Below are positions 18,136 to 27,752 of a stretch of DNA of 64,000 nucleotides, piece after piece. Every line of letters starts with the position of its first letter. Position 1 is the first letter of the stretch. The notes beneath the pieces were generated by a model, which saw only the letters and a list, made by a program, of their open reading frames with translations, ran no database searches and had not been told where the DNA came from. Made by a program: the position numbers and the translations under genes. Source of the stretch: Rudaea cellulosilytica DSM 22992 (GTDB taxonomy: Bacteria; Pseudomonadota; Gammaproteobacteria; Xanthomonadales; Rhodanobacteraceae); the NCBI RefSeq assembly GCF_000378125.1, contig NZ_KB899241.1, forward strand, positions 1,029,652 to 1,093,651, read 5' to 3'.

Positions 18136-19368
18136 TCAGAAGAAAACGATGCCGCCGAGCGAACCGCCCCACATTTTGGCAGTGTTGCCGAGATAGTCCT
18201 TCGATTCGGTGCGACCGAACTCGCCGACCAGGGTCACGCTCTTGGTCAGCTTGTAGTAGAGGCCGCCGGTGACATTGGCGTTGGACTTGAAGCTGCCGTT
18301 GAGCAGGTAGTTGTACTCGTTGTCGTCCTTGGTGCGGCTCTCGCCGTAGTTCAGACCGAACTTGAGCTTCTCGGTGAGGTTGTACGAGCCCTGGACCAGA
18401 TAGTTGCGGCCCTTGACGTCGCCCTGGTCGCCGTCGCTGAGGATGCCGATGCCGGTGCCTTCCTGATAATTGACCAGGAATCCGAACGGACCGCCCGAAT
18501 ACGAGGCACCGATCTCGCCCGCGGTCTCGGTGAAGTTGCCGCCGCTGTTGTTTGCGCCGTAGAACTTTTGCGATTTCAGACCGACCCAGGCCTTGAAGCC
18601 GTTGCCGGCCCAGGCGAGCTGACCCTGGAACTGCGGATAGGCCTTGGACACGAACGGCGCCGTGTCGACCGGACTCATGATGCCGCCCGAGAATGTGAAA
18701 CCTCCGCCGAGCACCGGCGAGGTATAGGTCATCTGGCCGTAGTGATCCAGATAGGTGTAGCCGGCGCCGATGTGGCCGAGCGTGACGCGACCGCGCTGCG
18801 TGGCCTGCACCGGGGCACCCGCACCGAGCAGGGTCATGTCGCCGAGGATCGCGTTGGCACCGAAGATGCCGTAGTCGCGACCGATCTTGAGCGTGCCCGC
18901 TTCAGCCGTGCCGATCGTGAAGAACGCCTGGCGCACGTCGACGCCACTGTTCGCGGCGATGCCGGAATCGGTGGCCGCATGCACCATGATGCCGATCGTG
19001 CCGCCGATCTCGATGCCGTCCTGTACGGTCTTGAACTTGGTAATCAGGCCGCTGGGCAAAAGTCCGTTGCCGATCGTCGTCTTGTGATTCTCGCCGCTGC
19101 AGCCGAGCGCCTTGCCGGCCAGCGCGGGACCGCCGACGGCGTCGCCCGAACAACTCGTCGCCGTGTAGTACGCGTTGACGATGCCGCCGACGTCAACCGT
19201 CCAGTCTCCACTCGCCAATTCCACCGCGTAGGCCGGCGTCGCCAGCAACGCGGACACGGCGATTGCGATAATCGCGAATCGCTGGTCCCGCAACGCGAAC
19301 GAACCCGTGCCGGCGTGCTTCGCACTGCCTGCCTGCATTTTTTCTTTCGACTTCGAACTACATTGCAT
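18136..19368 (-). CDS. Outer membrane porin
   Basis: A 410-residue beta-barrel protein. The start at 19368 (MQCSSKSKEK) is supported by GGGAGG five bases upstream. The N terminus is an unusually long export signal: a charged 30-residue lead, then FAIIAIAVSALLATPAYA as the hydrophobic core and cleavage site. The mature part has alternating aromatic beta strands, a central IGRDYGIFGANAILGDM loop region as in general porins, and ends in Phe (GGIVFF), the usual C-terminal signal for the Bam machinery. It lacks homotrimer-class labels I can read, so substrate preference is unknown. Monocistronic by appearance. Confidence 0.85.
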   Translation of the reverse strand: MQCSSKSKEKMQAGSAKHAGTGSFALRDQRFAIIAIAVSALLATPAYAVELASGDWTVDVGGIVNAYYTATSCSGDAVGGPALAGKALGCSGENHKTTIGNGLLPSGLITKFKTVQDGIEIGGTIGIMVHAATDSGIAANSGVDVRQAFFTIGTAEAGTLKIGRDYGIFGANAILGDMTLLGAGAPVQATQRGRVTLGHIGAGYTYLDHYGQMTYTSPVLGGGFTFSGGIMSPVDTAPFVSKAYPQFQGQLAWAGNGFKAWVGLKSQKFYGANNSGGNFTETAGEIGASYSGGPFGFLVNYQEGTGIGILSDGDQGDVKGRNYLVQGSYNLTEKLKFGLNYGESRTKDDNEYNYLLNGSFKSNANVTGGLYYKLTKSVTLVGEFGRTESKDYLGNTAKMWGGSLGGIVFF

Positions 19369-19847
19369 GTTGTCCTCCCAATTGGGGGCCGCTGCGGGCC
19401 CATCGACGGAACTCGAATCACCCCGGTCGGATTCGGCCAAACAACATCCCACCGCGGCCCGTTGCACGAAATCCGCAGGCTCCTTGCGTGTTTTGGTGGT
19501 TCCTGATTTCGTCCCCGCTACGGCCATTGCACAACGTTGCAGGCAGTGTAGTGACCGGGTCGCGGGCGCCAGTCGTTTGAAAGTGGCAGTCAACCGCGCG
19601 CGCGCTGGAAATCGATCCGATGTTGCGGCGCAAGGCAACCGGAAAGCCTGTTCAGTGCGGATCTACGACTGTGGTATCCCGCAAGCGCAAAATTTCCGCT
19701 GTCCGGCTTTGGAGCAATTTGACCGGGTCAGGGACGTGACAGCCTGTTTCAGGATGGAACAGGCACTCGCCAACATTACCGCGACAGCGAAACCGGGCGC
19801 TTCGATTCGACCCGGTTGAGCCGGCTCGACGGAAGTCGCCCGGGAGC
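19369..19847. other. Intergenic region with the porin upstream sequence and an inverted repeat
   Basis: About 480 bases between the porin start and the DUF885 stop. The porin promoter must lie here but I cannot point to a convincing -35/-10 pair. GCCTGTT-9 bp-AACAGGC (19742-19748 and 19758-19764), 84 bases past the DUF885 stop, may end that transcript. No intact gene is seen. Confidence 0.5.
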
Positions 19848-21596
19848 TCAACCCGCCTTGTTCTGAGCGATATAGGCGTCGATGTGTTGCTCGAGCACCG
19901 GCAACGGCACCGAGCCTGTCTCGAGCACGGCGTCGTGGAAGCTGCGAACGTCGAATTTCTCACCGAGCGCTTTCTCCGCGCGCGCGCGCAGCTCGACGAT
20001 CTTGATCTCGCCGAGCTTGTAGCTCAGCGCCTGCCCGGGCCAGGAAATATAGCGGTCGACTTCGGTTTCGACTTCGTGCTGCGACAACGCAGTGTGGCCG
20101 GCGAGATAGTCGATTGCCTGCTGCCGCGTCCAGCCCTTGTGGTGGATGCCGGTGTCGATGACCAGACGCGCGGCGCGCCACATCTCGTAGGTCTCGCGAC
20201 CGAAGTCGTCGTACGGGGTCAGATAGATGCCCATCTCCTTGCCGAGCTTCTCGCAGTACAGCGCCCAGCCCTCGCCGTAAGCGGATATGTAGCTGTGCGA
20301 GCGGAATTCGGGCTGCGCCTTCGCCTCCTCGGCGAGTTCGCCCTGCAGCGCGTGGCCAGGTGCGGATTCGTGCAGGGTCAGCGCGGTGAGGTTGTACAAC
20401 GGCCGCGATGGCAGATCGTAGGTGTTGACCCAATAGGTATGCGCACTGCCGCGGCCGGCGGTCCAGAACGGCGCGATCGCGTCGGGCACCGGCACGATGC
20501 CGAAACGGCCGCGCGGCAAAGTCTTGAAGTACTGGCCGAGCTTGGCGTCGACGCGCTTGGCGATCCACGACGCGCGCATCAGTAGTTCGTCCCCGGTCTT
20601 GGGATAGAACTGCGCATCGCTGCGCAGGAACTTGAGGAAGGCCGGGAAGTCGCCCTTGAAGCCGGTCGCGCGCATCGTCGCCTGCATCTCCGCATCAATG
20701 CGCGCGACTTGCTTGAGGCCGATCTCGTGGATCGCATCGGGATCGAGATCGAGCGTGGTGTATTCCTTGATCTGCTGGCGATAGAACGCTTTGCCGTCCG
20801 GCAGCGCTTCGGCCGCGAGTGTGGGGCGCGCGCGCGGCACGTATTCCTCGCGGAAGAACCTGAGCAGCTTCGCGTAGGAAGGGATGACCTTCTCGCGGAT
20901 CGCCCGTGCCGCGTCGGCGCGCAGCGCGGCCTGCGCATCGGCGGGAATCGTCGACGGCAACGCCGCGAACGGCTTGTAGAAATCGCTGTCCTCCGCTTTT
21001 TCCACTTTGGTAAATGTGGAAATGGATACATCACGACCGGCCAGCACCGCGCGCGGCACGGAAAAACCGCGCTTCAAGCCGGCACGCATGTTGCCGATCT
21101 GCTCGTCGAAATAACGCGGCACGTCGTTGAGGCGGGCGATGTAGGCCTTGGCCGCGGCCGCATTTTTCAACGGCCGGTCGGCCATAAAGCGCAGGTCGGA
21201 CCAGAACTGCGAATCGCTGTTGAGCGGCATCTCGTAGTCGCGGAAACGGACGCCGGCGGCGAGATTCTCGAGCTGCGGCTTGTACACCGCGTAGTTGACC
21301 TTGTTGCCGGGCGAAAGCTCGTCCGGCTTGATCGAGGCGAGCTTCTTTAGCACGTCGTCCCAGTAAGCGAGGCGCGCCGCCTGCGCCTTGGCGTCGACCG
21401 CGGGCAGGCAGTCGTCCTTGTCGGCCGCTTCGCGATCTTCGTTGTCGAGGCCGGGGAACTGCTGCTGGCGCCAGGTCCATTCGGACTTGTACAAATTCTC
21501 GAAGCGCTCGTCGGCACTGCCTTGATCGGGACTTCCTGCGTGGACCTGCCCCACGAGCGCGGAAGTGAGCAACAACGCTATGCACAGACGCTTCAT
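19848..21596 (-). CDS. DUF885 family secreted metalloprotein
   Basis: A 582-residue protein. The ATG at 21596 gives a signal peptide (MKRLCIALLLTSALVGQVHA); another ATG eight codons earlier is less likely. The DUF885 hallmark HESAPGH (409-415) is an HExxxGH zinc-site-like motif in a long helical domain, followed by the EGWALYCEKLGKEMG block characteristic of the family (its Glu is a likely third ligand). The family resembles thermolysin-fold carboxypeptidases, but the substrate is not established. Expected location is the periplasm. The TfoX-like gene ends 20 bases upstream on the same strand, so they may be co-transcribed. Confidence 0.85.
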   Translation of the reverse strand: MKRLCIALLLTSALVGQVHAGSPDQGSADERFENLYKSEWTWRQQQFPGLDNEDREAADKDDCLPAVDAKAQAARLAYWDDVLKKLASIKPDELSPGNKVNYAVYKPQLENLAAGVRFRDYEMPLNSDSQFWSDLRFMADRPLKNAAAAKAYIARLNDVPRYFDEQIGNMRAGLKRGFSVPRAVLAGRDVSISTFTKVEKAEDSDFYKPFAALPSTIPADAQAALRADAARAIREKVIPSYAKLLRFFREEYVPRARPTLAAEALPDGKAFYRQQIKEYTTLDLDPDAIHEIGLKQVARIDAEMQATMRATGFKGDFPAFLKFLRSDAQFYPKTGDELLMRASWIAKRVDAKLGQYFKTLPRGRFGIVPVPDAIAPFWTAGRGSAHTYWVNTYDLPSRPLYNLTALTLHESAPGHALQGELAEEAKAQPEFRSHSYISAYGEGWALYCEKLGKEMGIYLTPYDDFGRETYEMWRAARLVIDTGIHHKGWTRQQAIDYLAGHTALSQHEVETEVDRYISWPGQALSYKLGEIKIVELRARAEKALGEKFDVRSFHDAVLETGSVPLPVLEQHIDAYIAQNKAG

Positions 21597-21616
21597 TCGA
21601 ACATTCCCGGATTGTG

Positions 21617-21961
21617 TCATTTCTTCGGCTTCTTCTTGCGCGGCGGTTTCGGCAATGGCATCGGCAGCTGCGCCGTGGTGATCGCGACCAGACGCGCCAG
21701 CCACTCGCGTTCGTCCCATTTCTCCTCGGCAACAAGATACCAAGGTTTGGCCTGCGGGTAGGGTTGGGCGAGCTCCACTTCGCCGAGGAATTCGCGACCC
21801 GCCTCGGTCGGCTTGACGAACAGGCGATCGTCGCAGACCAGCGCGACGAGGCGTCCGTCGCAATACAGGCCCCATTCGCCGAACATCCTGCGTGCCGAGA
21901 CAGTGCCGGCGCCGGCGATCTGCTCGAGAATGAAATCGACGTTGCGCTGCGACGAAGACAT
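21617..21961 (-). CDS. TfoX/Sxy N-terminal domain protein
   Basis: A 114-residue protein consisting of the TfoX N-terminal domain alone: VDFILEQIAGAGTVSARRMFGEWGLYCDGRLVALV and DDRLFVKPT are typical, here broken for length. The C-terminal domain of full TfoX/Sxy competence regulators is missing, and the protein ends in a lysine/proline-rich PKPPRKKKPKK tail. Single-domain forms are common and their role is unclear. The start MSSSQR at 21961 is chosen; two upstream in-frame starts add only six residues. Confidence 0.85.
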   Translation of the reverse strand: MSSSQRNVDFILEQIAGAGTVSARRMFGEWGLYCDGRLVALVCDDRLFVKPTEAGREFLGEVELAQPYPQAKPWYLVAEEKWDEREWLARLVAITTAQLPMPLPKPPRKKKPKK

Positions 21962-22041
21962 GATCATTACACGCGGCAATACTGCCGCGTGCCCTTCGGG
22001 CCATTCGCTGCGCGAATGTTCGCTTCGGCGTCCATACCTTC

Positions 22042-22746
22042 TCAGTCCCTCATTTCGGGATTGGCGCTGGCCGCGCGCAGATACGCTTCAAGCCCACGCT
22101 CGGGCGTTTCGACGAAGACCTCGCCAGTGGTCTCGAACACGGCCATGCGGTCGGGACGGAAACTGCGGAAGTCGCGGCGCAGCCGGCACCAGGCGCCGAG
22201 GGTCCACGCGCCGCCCCAGAACGCTAGGCACAGCGGCTCGATCTCGCGCTCGCTCGCGCGACCGGCGCCATCGGCGTAGTCGAGGCGCAATACGCGATGC
22301 TCGACCACGGCTTCGTGCAGACGGTCGATCACGCTCGCGCGCTGCATGCGCTCGCGCCAGGTCGGCGCGAAGATGCGCGAGCGTTCGCTGCGTTGCTTCA
22401 GCTCCGCCGGCAACACCGCCTCGATTTTGAGCAGTGCCGCCTGCGCACCCTTGGCCAGGCGTGCGCCGGCGAAAGCACGCACGAAACGCGTGCCGACGAC
22501 GAGCGATTCGAGTTCGTCGGCGGTGAACATCAGCGGCGGAATGTCCGCGCCCTTGCGCAGAACATAGCCGACGCCGGCCTCGCCCTCGATCGGCACGCCC
22601 GAAGTCTGCAGGTCGACGACGTCGCGATAGACCGTGCGCAGCGAAACGCCGAGCGTTTCCGCGAGGCGCCGCGCGGGTAGCGCCGTGCGACGCCCGCGCA
22701 AGGCGTGGATGATGAGGAACAAACGGTCGGCGCGGCGCATCCGCAC
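22042..22746 (-). CDS. YafY-type WYL-domain transcriptional regulator
   Basis: A 234-residue regulator. Residues 1-60 form a DeoR-like winged helix (RADRLFLIIHALRGRR, then LAETLGVSLRTVYRDVVDLQ). Residues about 120-230 form the WYL domain, with LRLDYADGAG and the WTLGAWCRLRRDFRSFRPDRM block; the eponymous Trp-Tyr-Leu is TLG-AWC here. WYL domains bind small ligands or nucleic acid. It follows the VOC gene by 30 bases on the same strand. YafY-VOC pairs are frequent, and the regulator probably controls that neighbour. Confidence 0.88.
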   Translation of the reverse strand: MRMRRADRLFLIIHALRGRRTALPARRLAETLGVSLRTVYRDVVDLQTSGVPIEGEAGVGYVLRKGADIPPLMFTADELESLVVGTRFVRAFAGARLAKGAQAALLKIEAVLPAELKQRSERSRIFAPTWRERMQRASVIDRLHEAVVEHRVLRLDYADGAGRASEREIEPLCLAFWGGAWTLGAWCRLRRDFRSFRPDRMAVFETTGEVFVETPERGLEAYLRAASANPEMRD

Positions 22747-22776
22747 ATGATAGCGCCGCCCCGATTCATCCGAACC

Positions 22777-23151
22777 TCACACCGGCGAGAACAGGCCGAC
22801 GCGATTGCCTTCGCTGTCGATGAACTGAGCGAAGTAGCCGATGCCGTCGGGCAATTCGGTACGCGGCACGATCGTGTCGCCGCCCTGTTCGTGCACGCGC
22901 GCGAGCACGGGGCGCAAATCCTCGACGTTGAGATAGATCGTGCTGCCGAGCACCGATGGCTCGAGTTGCTCGTGCTGGATCAGCGCGCCGCTCGCATTCG
23001 GTCTGCCGCCGTAGGGGAACACGGCCATCTCGCCGCCACCCATGTTTTCGCGCTTGAGCTGTACGCCGAGAATGGTTTCGTAGAACTTCTGCGCACGATC
23101 GAGGCGATTGGCGGGAATCTCGAACCAGGCGGGGACATTCGGATTGAGCAT
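22777..23151 (-). CDS. VOC family (glyoxalase/bleomycin-resistance fold) protein
   Basis: A 124-residue protein with the paired beta-alpha-beta-beta-beta units of the VOC fold: FEIPANRLDRAQKFYETILG in the first half, and VLARVHEQGGDTIVPRTEL then YFAQFIDSEGNRVGLFSPV in the second. It is close to the YdcN/PhnB-like small VOC proteins. The substrate is unknown. It is the first gene of a pair with the YafY-type regulator. Confidence 0.85.
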   Translation of the reverse strand: MLNPNVPAWFEIPANRLDRAQKFYETILGVQLKRENMGGGEMAVFPYGGRPNASGALIQHEQLEPSVLGSTIYLNVEDLRPVLARVHEQGGDTIVPRTELPDGIGYFAQFIDSEGNRVGLFSPV

Positions 23152-23305
23152 GACGGTTTCCTTGTTTGCGGTTGGGGTGCCACTGCGCAGCCATCATGCG
23201 CGGGGGCTGCTGCCAGCCTGATGTCAGCAGACATGGTTGGCGGCGGGCTGGCGCGGTCTTGCCACAGCCGCGACAATAGGTGTGTTTTGGCTGCATGGAA
23301 TATCG

Positions 23306-24019
23306 ATGGGCCTTCCCGATTTCATCGAAGTTTTCGACAACGCCGCTCCGGTCGAGCAATGCCGGGCGCTGATCGCGGCGTTCGAGGCCAGCGACAACAT
23401 CGCGCGCGGCGCGATGGGCGGCGGTGTCGAGACCTCGATGAAGAACAGTTGGGACATCTGCATCTCGGACGACGCACGCTGGAAGCAGGCCGAGACCCAG
23501 CTCAACAATGCGATGCTGCGCAGCCTGCTCGCCTACCTGCGCAAGTACCCGTACACGATCCTGGGCCCGGTTTGGCTGCGCATGAAGGATCCGCAGACCG
23601 GCGCTTCAACCCTGCTCGACCCGGACCGCCTTGCCGCATTGGACGACACACGCCTGACTGCGCTCGTCATGAAGGCATTCCGTCCCGGCCAGATCAACGT
23701 GCAGAAATACGTTGCCGACGAAGGCGGCTACCCGCGCTGGCACTGCGAGGTCTATCCCGAGCGCAAGCCCGACACGCTGAGTCGGACCCTGCTGTGGACG
23801 CTCTATCTCAACGACGATTTCGACGAAGGCGAAACCGAGTTCTATCACCAGCAGCGCAAGATCACGCCGAAGACCGGCAGCTTGCTGATCGCGCCCGCAG
23901 GTTTCACCCACACGCATCGCGGCAACAAGCCGAAGCGAGCGCACAAGTACATCGCGACCTCGTGGGTGTTGTTTCAGAGTGCGGAAGTCCTCTACGGCAA
24001 CGCTGCAACGACGGGCTAG
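23306..24019 (+). CDS. 2-oxoglutarate/Fe(II)-dependent oxygenase (prolyl-4-hydroxylase-like)
   Basis: A 237-residue protein starting at the ATG MGLPDFIEVF. The double-stranded beta-helix iron site is visible as PRWHCEVYPE (His146, Glu148, the H-x-D/E motif) and GFTHTHRGNKP (distal His202 or 204 with a basic residue after it for 2-oxoglutarate). KTGSLLIAPAG is the strand before the distal His. Glu in place of the more usual Asp is noted. The substrate is not known. Divergent from the VOC gene, with about 150 bases between the starts. Confidence 0.82.
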   Translation: MGLPDFIEVFDNAAPVEQCRALIAAFEASDNIARGAMGGGVETSMKNSWDICISDDARWKQAETQLNNAMLRSLLAYLRKYPYTILGPVWLRMKDPQTGASTLLDPDRLAALDDTRLTALVMKAFRPGQINVQKYVADEGGYPRWHCEVYPERKPDTLSRTLLWTLYLNDDFDEGETEFYHQQRKITPKTGSLLIAPAGFTHTHRGNKPKRAHKYIATSWVLFQSAEVLYGNAATTG

Positions 24020-24139
24020 ATGCGCGTTTACGCACAAAACGGAAGTTGCGAGCGGCCTATGCTGTCGCTCGCCGTTCCGCACCGCGACCCGTAAGGTCCG
24101 GCGTGAATTTGCTGCCAACGATCGTCTCGGATTCGAACG

Positions 24140-26305
24140 ATGCGATATTTGCCTGCTCTGCTGTGCGCACTGTTGTTGACCGGCGTCGCCGCGCCTGCGG
24201 TGCAGGCGACCCCGCGTTTCCCGCCCGGCGCTATCTGGAACCAGGACATTTCCTCCCAAGCCGCCGATCCGAATTCGGCGAAGATGATCGCCGCGAGCAT
24301 CGGCTGGGGAACGGGGACCACCCAGTTCCAGCTCGACTTCTCGATGCACACACTCTACACCGCCGGGCAGGCAACTACGTCAACCGCATTGGTCAAGGAA
24401 CCCGGCTATTACCTGCCCGACTGCGATACCGGCGTGAGCGTGCCTTTGCCGGCCACCGGCGCGATCGAAGGTTCGAGCAACTACAGCTGCGATATCGCCA
24501 ATAACGACTGCCACTTGTTCGTCGTAGACGGCAACACGCTGTACGAGTCCTATCAAACCACCGTGGACACCGCCGGCCTGCATTCGCTGTGCCTGGTGAA
24601 ATGGCGGCTCGATCTCGTTTATCCGCAGAACGGTCGCGGCGACGGCTGCACGAGCGCCGACGCGGCAGGCTTTCCGATGGCGCCGCTGATCTTCGGCCCT
24701 GACGAAGTCTACGCCGCGATGCAGACGAACGGCGACCTCGGCCATGCGATCCGTTTCATCCTGCCAAACAGCCGCATGCGCCGCGGCGCCTACGTCTATC
24801 CGGCCAGCCACAACGGCGCGCCGAATTCGTCTTCGCCCGACGCAATTCCGTATGGTGCGCATCTGCGTCTGCAGCCGGGCTTCAACATCTCTGCCTACAA
24901 CCCGGCCGCGCAGGTCATCCTGCGCACGCTGAAGAAGTACGGGATGTTCCTGTCCGACGGCGGCTCGGTGCCGCTGACGGCCGACGACGGCATGTTCAGC
25001 ACACACCAATGGACGGATCTCGGCATCGACTCGCACTCTTTGTTCGGCGTCGCTCTGAGCAACTTCGAGGTAATGCCTCTGGGCACTGTTGTCGCCTACG
25101 ACAACAGTAGCGCCGCGGCAGAATGCGTGCGCAACAATTTCGGCGCGACGGTACTACCAAGATTTCCGGCGCGCATCCTCGACACGCGCGCGGCATTCAC
25201 CACGAGCGACGGACTGTTCGCCGGCGGCGGGGCACGCGGCGCGGGGTCGACCCTCGACCTGCTCGTTGCCGGCCGCGGCGGCGTGCCCGCGAGCGGCGCG
25301 ACCGCGGTCATGCTCAACCTGACCGCGACCAACACGACCGCACTCAGCTTCGTCACCGCGTGGCCGACCGGAACGAACTGGCCGCTCGCGTCCAACCTCA
25401 ACTTCACTGCCGGGCAAACGGTGCCGAACCTCGCGCTCGCAGGCCTCGGCAACGGCGGCATGGTGTCGCTGTTCAACTTCGCGGGCACGACCGACCTGAT
25501 TGCCGATACCGCGTGGTATTTCGATGCCGCATCAAAGGTGGCGGCACTCGTTCCCGCGCGCATCCTCGATACGCGCCCCGGATTTACAACCATCGATGGG
25601 CAGTTCGCCGGTAGCGGCGGCTTGGGCAGTGGCCAGAAGCTTGATCTCAAGGTCACGGGGCGCGGCGGCGTTCCCGCCAGCGGCGTCGCCGGGGTGGTCA
25701 TGAACGTCACGGTGACCGCTCCCGCCTCAATCGGTTACATCACGGTTTGGCCTAGCGGCCAGGTGCAGCCGCTGGCGTCCAACCTCAACTTTGCGCCTGC
25801 CCAGACGGTGCCCAATCTCGTTGTCACCGGCGTTGGAACGAATGGCGAGGTATCGTTGTTCTCCGGTGGCAGCACGCAGCTGATCGCCGACGTCGTCGGC
25901 TGGTTTCCAAGCGATGCGCAGTTGATTTCGCTCACGCCGGCGCGTCTGCTCGATACCCGCGCGGGTGGTGGCACGCTGGACGGGAAATTCTCCGGCATCG
26001 GCGCAATGGGCGCGCAGGCGATGCTCGATCTCGACGTCAGTGGCCGCGGCGGCGTTCCTGCGAACGCGGCTGCGGTCGTGCTCAATGTTACCGCGGTGTC
26101 GCCAAGCGCAGTCGGTTACATCACTGCTTGGCCTTCGGGTTTCTCGCGCCCGAATGCGTCGAACCTCAACGTCGCGCCGGGGCAGACACGTCCGAACCTC
26201 GTGATTTCCGCGATTGGCAGCAATGGCAAAGTCAGTCTATTCAACTCCGCGGGAACGACCGATATCGTCGTTGACGTGCTCGGCTGGCTGGCGCCGGGGT
26301 CGTAG
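24140..26305 (+). CDS. Secreted protein with unknown N-terminal domain and three C-terminal repeats
   Basis: A 721-residue exported protein (signal MRYLPALLCALLLTGVAAPAVQA). Residues 24-335 form a domain of unknown function seen in many hypothetical bacterial proteins, with HAIRFILPNSRMRRGAYVYPA and an ILRTLKKYGMFLSDGG motif. Residues about 337-719 are three repeats of about 125 residues. Each has (F)PARILDTR near its start, a GRGGVPA turn, NLT/NVT, AWP-G or VWPSG, SNLNF-GQTVPNL and a final D-W/GW. These repeats resemble those attached to secreted hydrolases of Actinobacteria, which is unusual for a proteobacterium. They may serve as an adhesion or wall/carbohydrate-binding module; function is not established. 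Confidence 0.75.
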   Translation: MRYLPALLCALLLTGVAAPAVQATPRFPPGAIWNQDISSQAADPNSAKMIAASIGWGTGTTQFQLDFSMHTLYTAGQATTSTALVKEPGYYLPDCDTGVSVPLPATGAIEGSSNYSCDIANNDCHLFVVDGNTLYESYQTTVDTAGLHSLCLVKWRLDLVYPQNGRGDGCTSADAAGFPMAPLIFGPDEVYAAMQTNGDLGHAIRFILPNSRMRRGAYVYPASHNGAPNSSSPDAIPYGAHLRLQPGFNISAYNPAAQVILRTLKKYGMFLSDGGSVPLTADDGMFSTHQWTDLGIDSHSLFGVALSNFEVMPLGTVVAYDNSSAAAECVRNNFGATVLPRFPARILDTRAAFTTSDGLFAGGGARGAGSTLDLLVAGRGGVPASGATAVMLNLTATNTTALSFVTAWPTGTNWPLASNLNFTAGQTVPNLALAGLGNGGMVSLFNFAGTTDLIADTAWYFDAASKVAALVPARILDTRPGFTTIDGQFAGSGGLGSGQKLDLKVTGRGGVPASGVAGVVMNVTVTAPASIGYITVWPSGQVQPLASNLNFAPAQTVPNLVVTGVGTNGEVSLFSGGSTQLIADVVGWFPSDAQLISLTPARLLDTRAGGGTLDGKFSGIGAMGAQAMLDLDVSGRGGVPANAAAVVLNVTAVSPSAVGYITAWPSGFSRPNASNLNVAPGQTRPNLVISAIGSNGKVSLFNSAGTTDIVVDVLGWLAPGS
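25150..26295 (+). repeat. Three tandem ~125-aa protein repeats (DNA region)
   Basis: Copies at about 25150-25530, 25540-25910 and 25925-26295, inside the 721-residue secreted protein. They share the order ILDTR/LLDTR, GRGGVPA, LN(V/L)T, WP-G, SNLN, G/AQT(V/R)PNL and a closing D-W. The DNA copies are diverged, so they are not recent duplications. Confidence 0.8.
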
Positions 26306-26335
26306 TCGCAATACCCCTACGACGAGAGGCGGCGT

Positions 26336-27697
26336 TCAATACCCCGCCGACGCCTGTCGGTAGCTTGCGCGGACGCGAGCTTTCAATGCGTCGAGTTCGG
26401 CCGCATCGCGCCAGTGGCCAGCGGCCATGACACCAAGCGGCTTGCGCAGCGTCGCCAGCGAATCGAGCGGATTCCGCGCGGAAAGAACCAGATCGGCGCG
26501 ATATCCCGTCACGACGACACCAAAGTGGTCGCCGTGCTTGGTTCGCTCGATGAAAGCGCCCGGCGCGCGCGTCGCGGTCGTCAACGCCTGATAGCGCGTC
26601 AAACCCGAAGCTTCGAGTTCGGCGAGATCGTCGTGCAACGAAAATCCCGGAAGACAGCCCGGAACGGCCGGCGCATCGGTCCCGGCGACCAGTTCGACGC
26701 CCGCGTCTGCCATCGCCTTGACCAGGCGGCGCAAGAATTCGAGCTTGGCCTCGAGTCTCGCGCTCTTGCCGACATAGTCGCTCGTCTGCCAGTGCAAGCG
26801 GTCGTTCGGGTCGAGGAAATACGAGTCGGGCCGCGCGAGAAACTGTGCAACAACTTCCGCGTGGCCGATCTGATGCGCGATCGCGGCATAGGTGACGAGG
26901 TCGGCCGTGACGGTCGTTGCGTGACGCTTCGCCAGCGCAACCGCTGCGGGAATGCGGCCGACTTCCGGCGGCGTGTCAGTTTCCTCGACGCCGAGCGGAG
27001 TGAAGAATGTGTAGAAGAATTCCTCCGCATGCGCGACCAATACTTGCCCTTGCTCGAGCTGGCGTTCAAGCCGCACCGCACGGACGCCGTGTCCGATCAC
27101 CGGCAAGCCGAGCCGCGCACCTTCGTCGGCGAACGCCGAAAACACCTCGGGCGAGAGGTCGACATAGACCTTGATGAAGTCGTAACCGTTCGTCTTCGCC
27201 AGGCCGACGAAGGCGCGTGCTTCATCCTGCGTGCGCACGACGAAGCCGTTGTAATCAGGCGAACCATCGACGAGAAAACCCGTGTAGACGTGCGGCCCCG
27301 GCAGTTCGCCGCGGTTGACCGCGGGTACGATCTTGTCGACGAAGCCCGCGCGCGCGTCGCCCATGTTGAGCACCGTGGTCACGCCATTGGCGAGATAAAC
27401 AGCGAGGTCGTTCTTTGTCTGCGAGTGTGTGTGCATGTCGGCAAGCCCTGGCGACAGCCAGGCCGTGCCGTGACCATCGACGCGTGTCGCGTCGGCCGGC
27501 ACGTCTATGCGGTGGCCGATCGCGACGATGCGATCACCGCGGACCAGCACGGTCTGATCGCGCAGCACGTGCTCGCGGTCCATCGGCAGCACGTTGACGT
27601 GGACGAAGGCGGTCGCTTTCGCCGATTCCGCGTCGGCATGCACGGCGGCCGACAAGAAGAACAAAGCGATCGACAGCGCACTAATACAACGAAGCAT
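26336..27697 (-). CDS. Secreted amidohydrolase (metal-dependent hydrolase)
   Basis: A 453-residue amidohydrolase-superfamily protein with signal peptide MLRCISALSIALFFLSAAVHA. The ATG at 27697 is preceded by AAGGAG. Metal-site elements are GLADMHTHSQ (His89, His91), FIKVYVD (bridging Lys), VIGHG, LVAHAEE and AGTDAP. This set fits the imidazolonepropionase/prolidase-like branch that includes periplasmic Xaa-Pro dipeptidases. The true substrate is unknown. The convergent repeat-protein gene ends 30 bases away. Confidence 0.85.
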   Translation of the reverse strand: MLRCISALSIALFFLSAAVHADAESAKATAFVHVNVLPMDREHVLRDQTVLVRGDRIVAIGHRIDVPADATRVDGHGTAWLSPGLADMHTHSQTKNDLAVYLANGVTTVLNMGDARAGFVDKIVPAVNRGELPGPHVYTGFLVDGSPDYNGFVVRTQDEARAFVGLAKTNGYDFIKVYVDLSPEVFSAFADEGARLGLPVIGHGVRAVRLERQLEQGQVLVAHAEEFFYTFFTPLGVEETDTPPEVGRIPAAVALAKRHATTVTADLVTYAAIAHQIGHAEVVAQFLARPDSYFLDPNDRLHWQTSDYVGKSARLEAKLEFLRRLVKAMADAGVELVAGTDAPAVPGCLPGFSLHDDLAELEASGLTRYQALTTATRAPGAFIERTKHGDHFGVVVTGYRADLVLSARNPLDSLATLRKPLGVMAAGHWRDAAELDALKARVRASYRQASAGY

Positions 27698-27752
27698 CCG
27701 GAATTCTCCTTTCTGAGGCGCACCGTTCGATGCGCGGAGACAGCTCCGGGGT

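Noticed and set aside
26299-26323. GTCGTAG...CTACGAC hairpin between the repeat-protein and amidohydrolase genes as a terminator
   Set aside because: The loop is 11 bases, the left arm overlaps the stop codon, and no T-tract follows.
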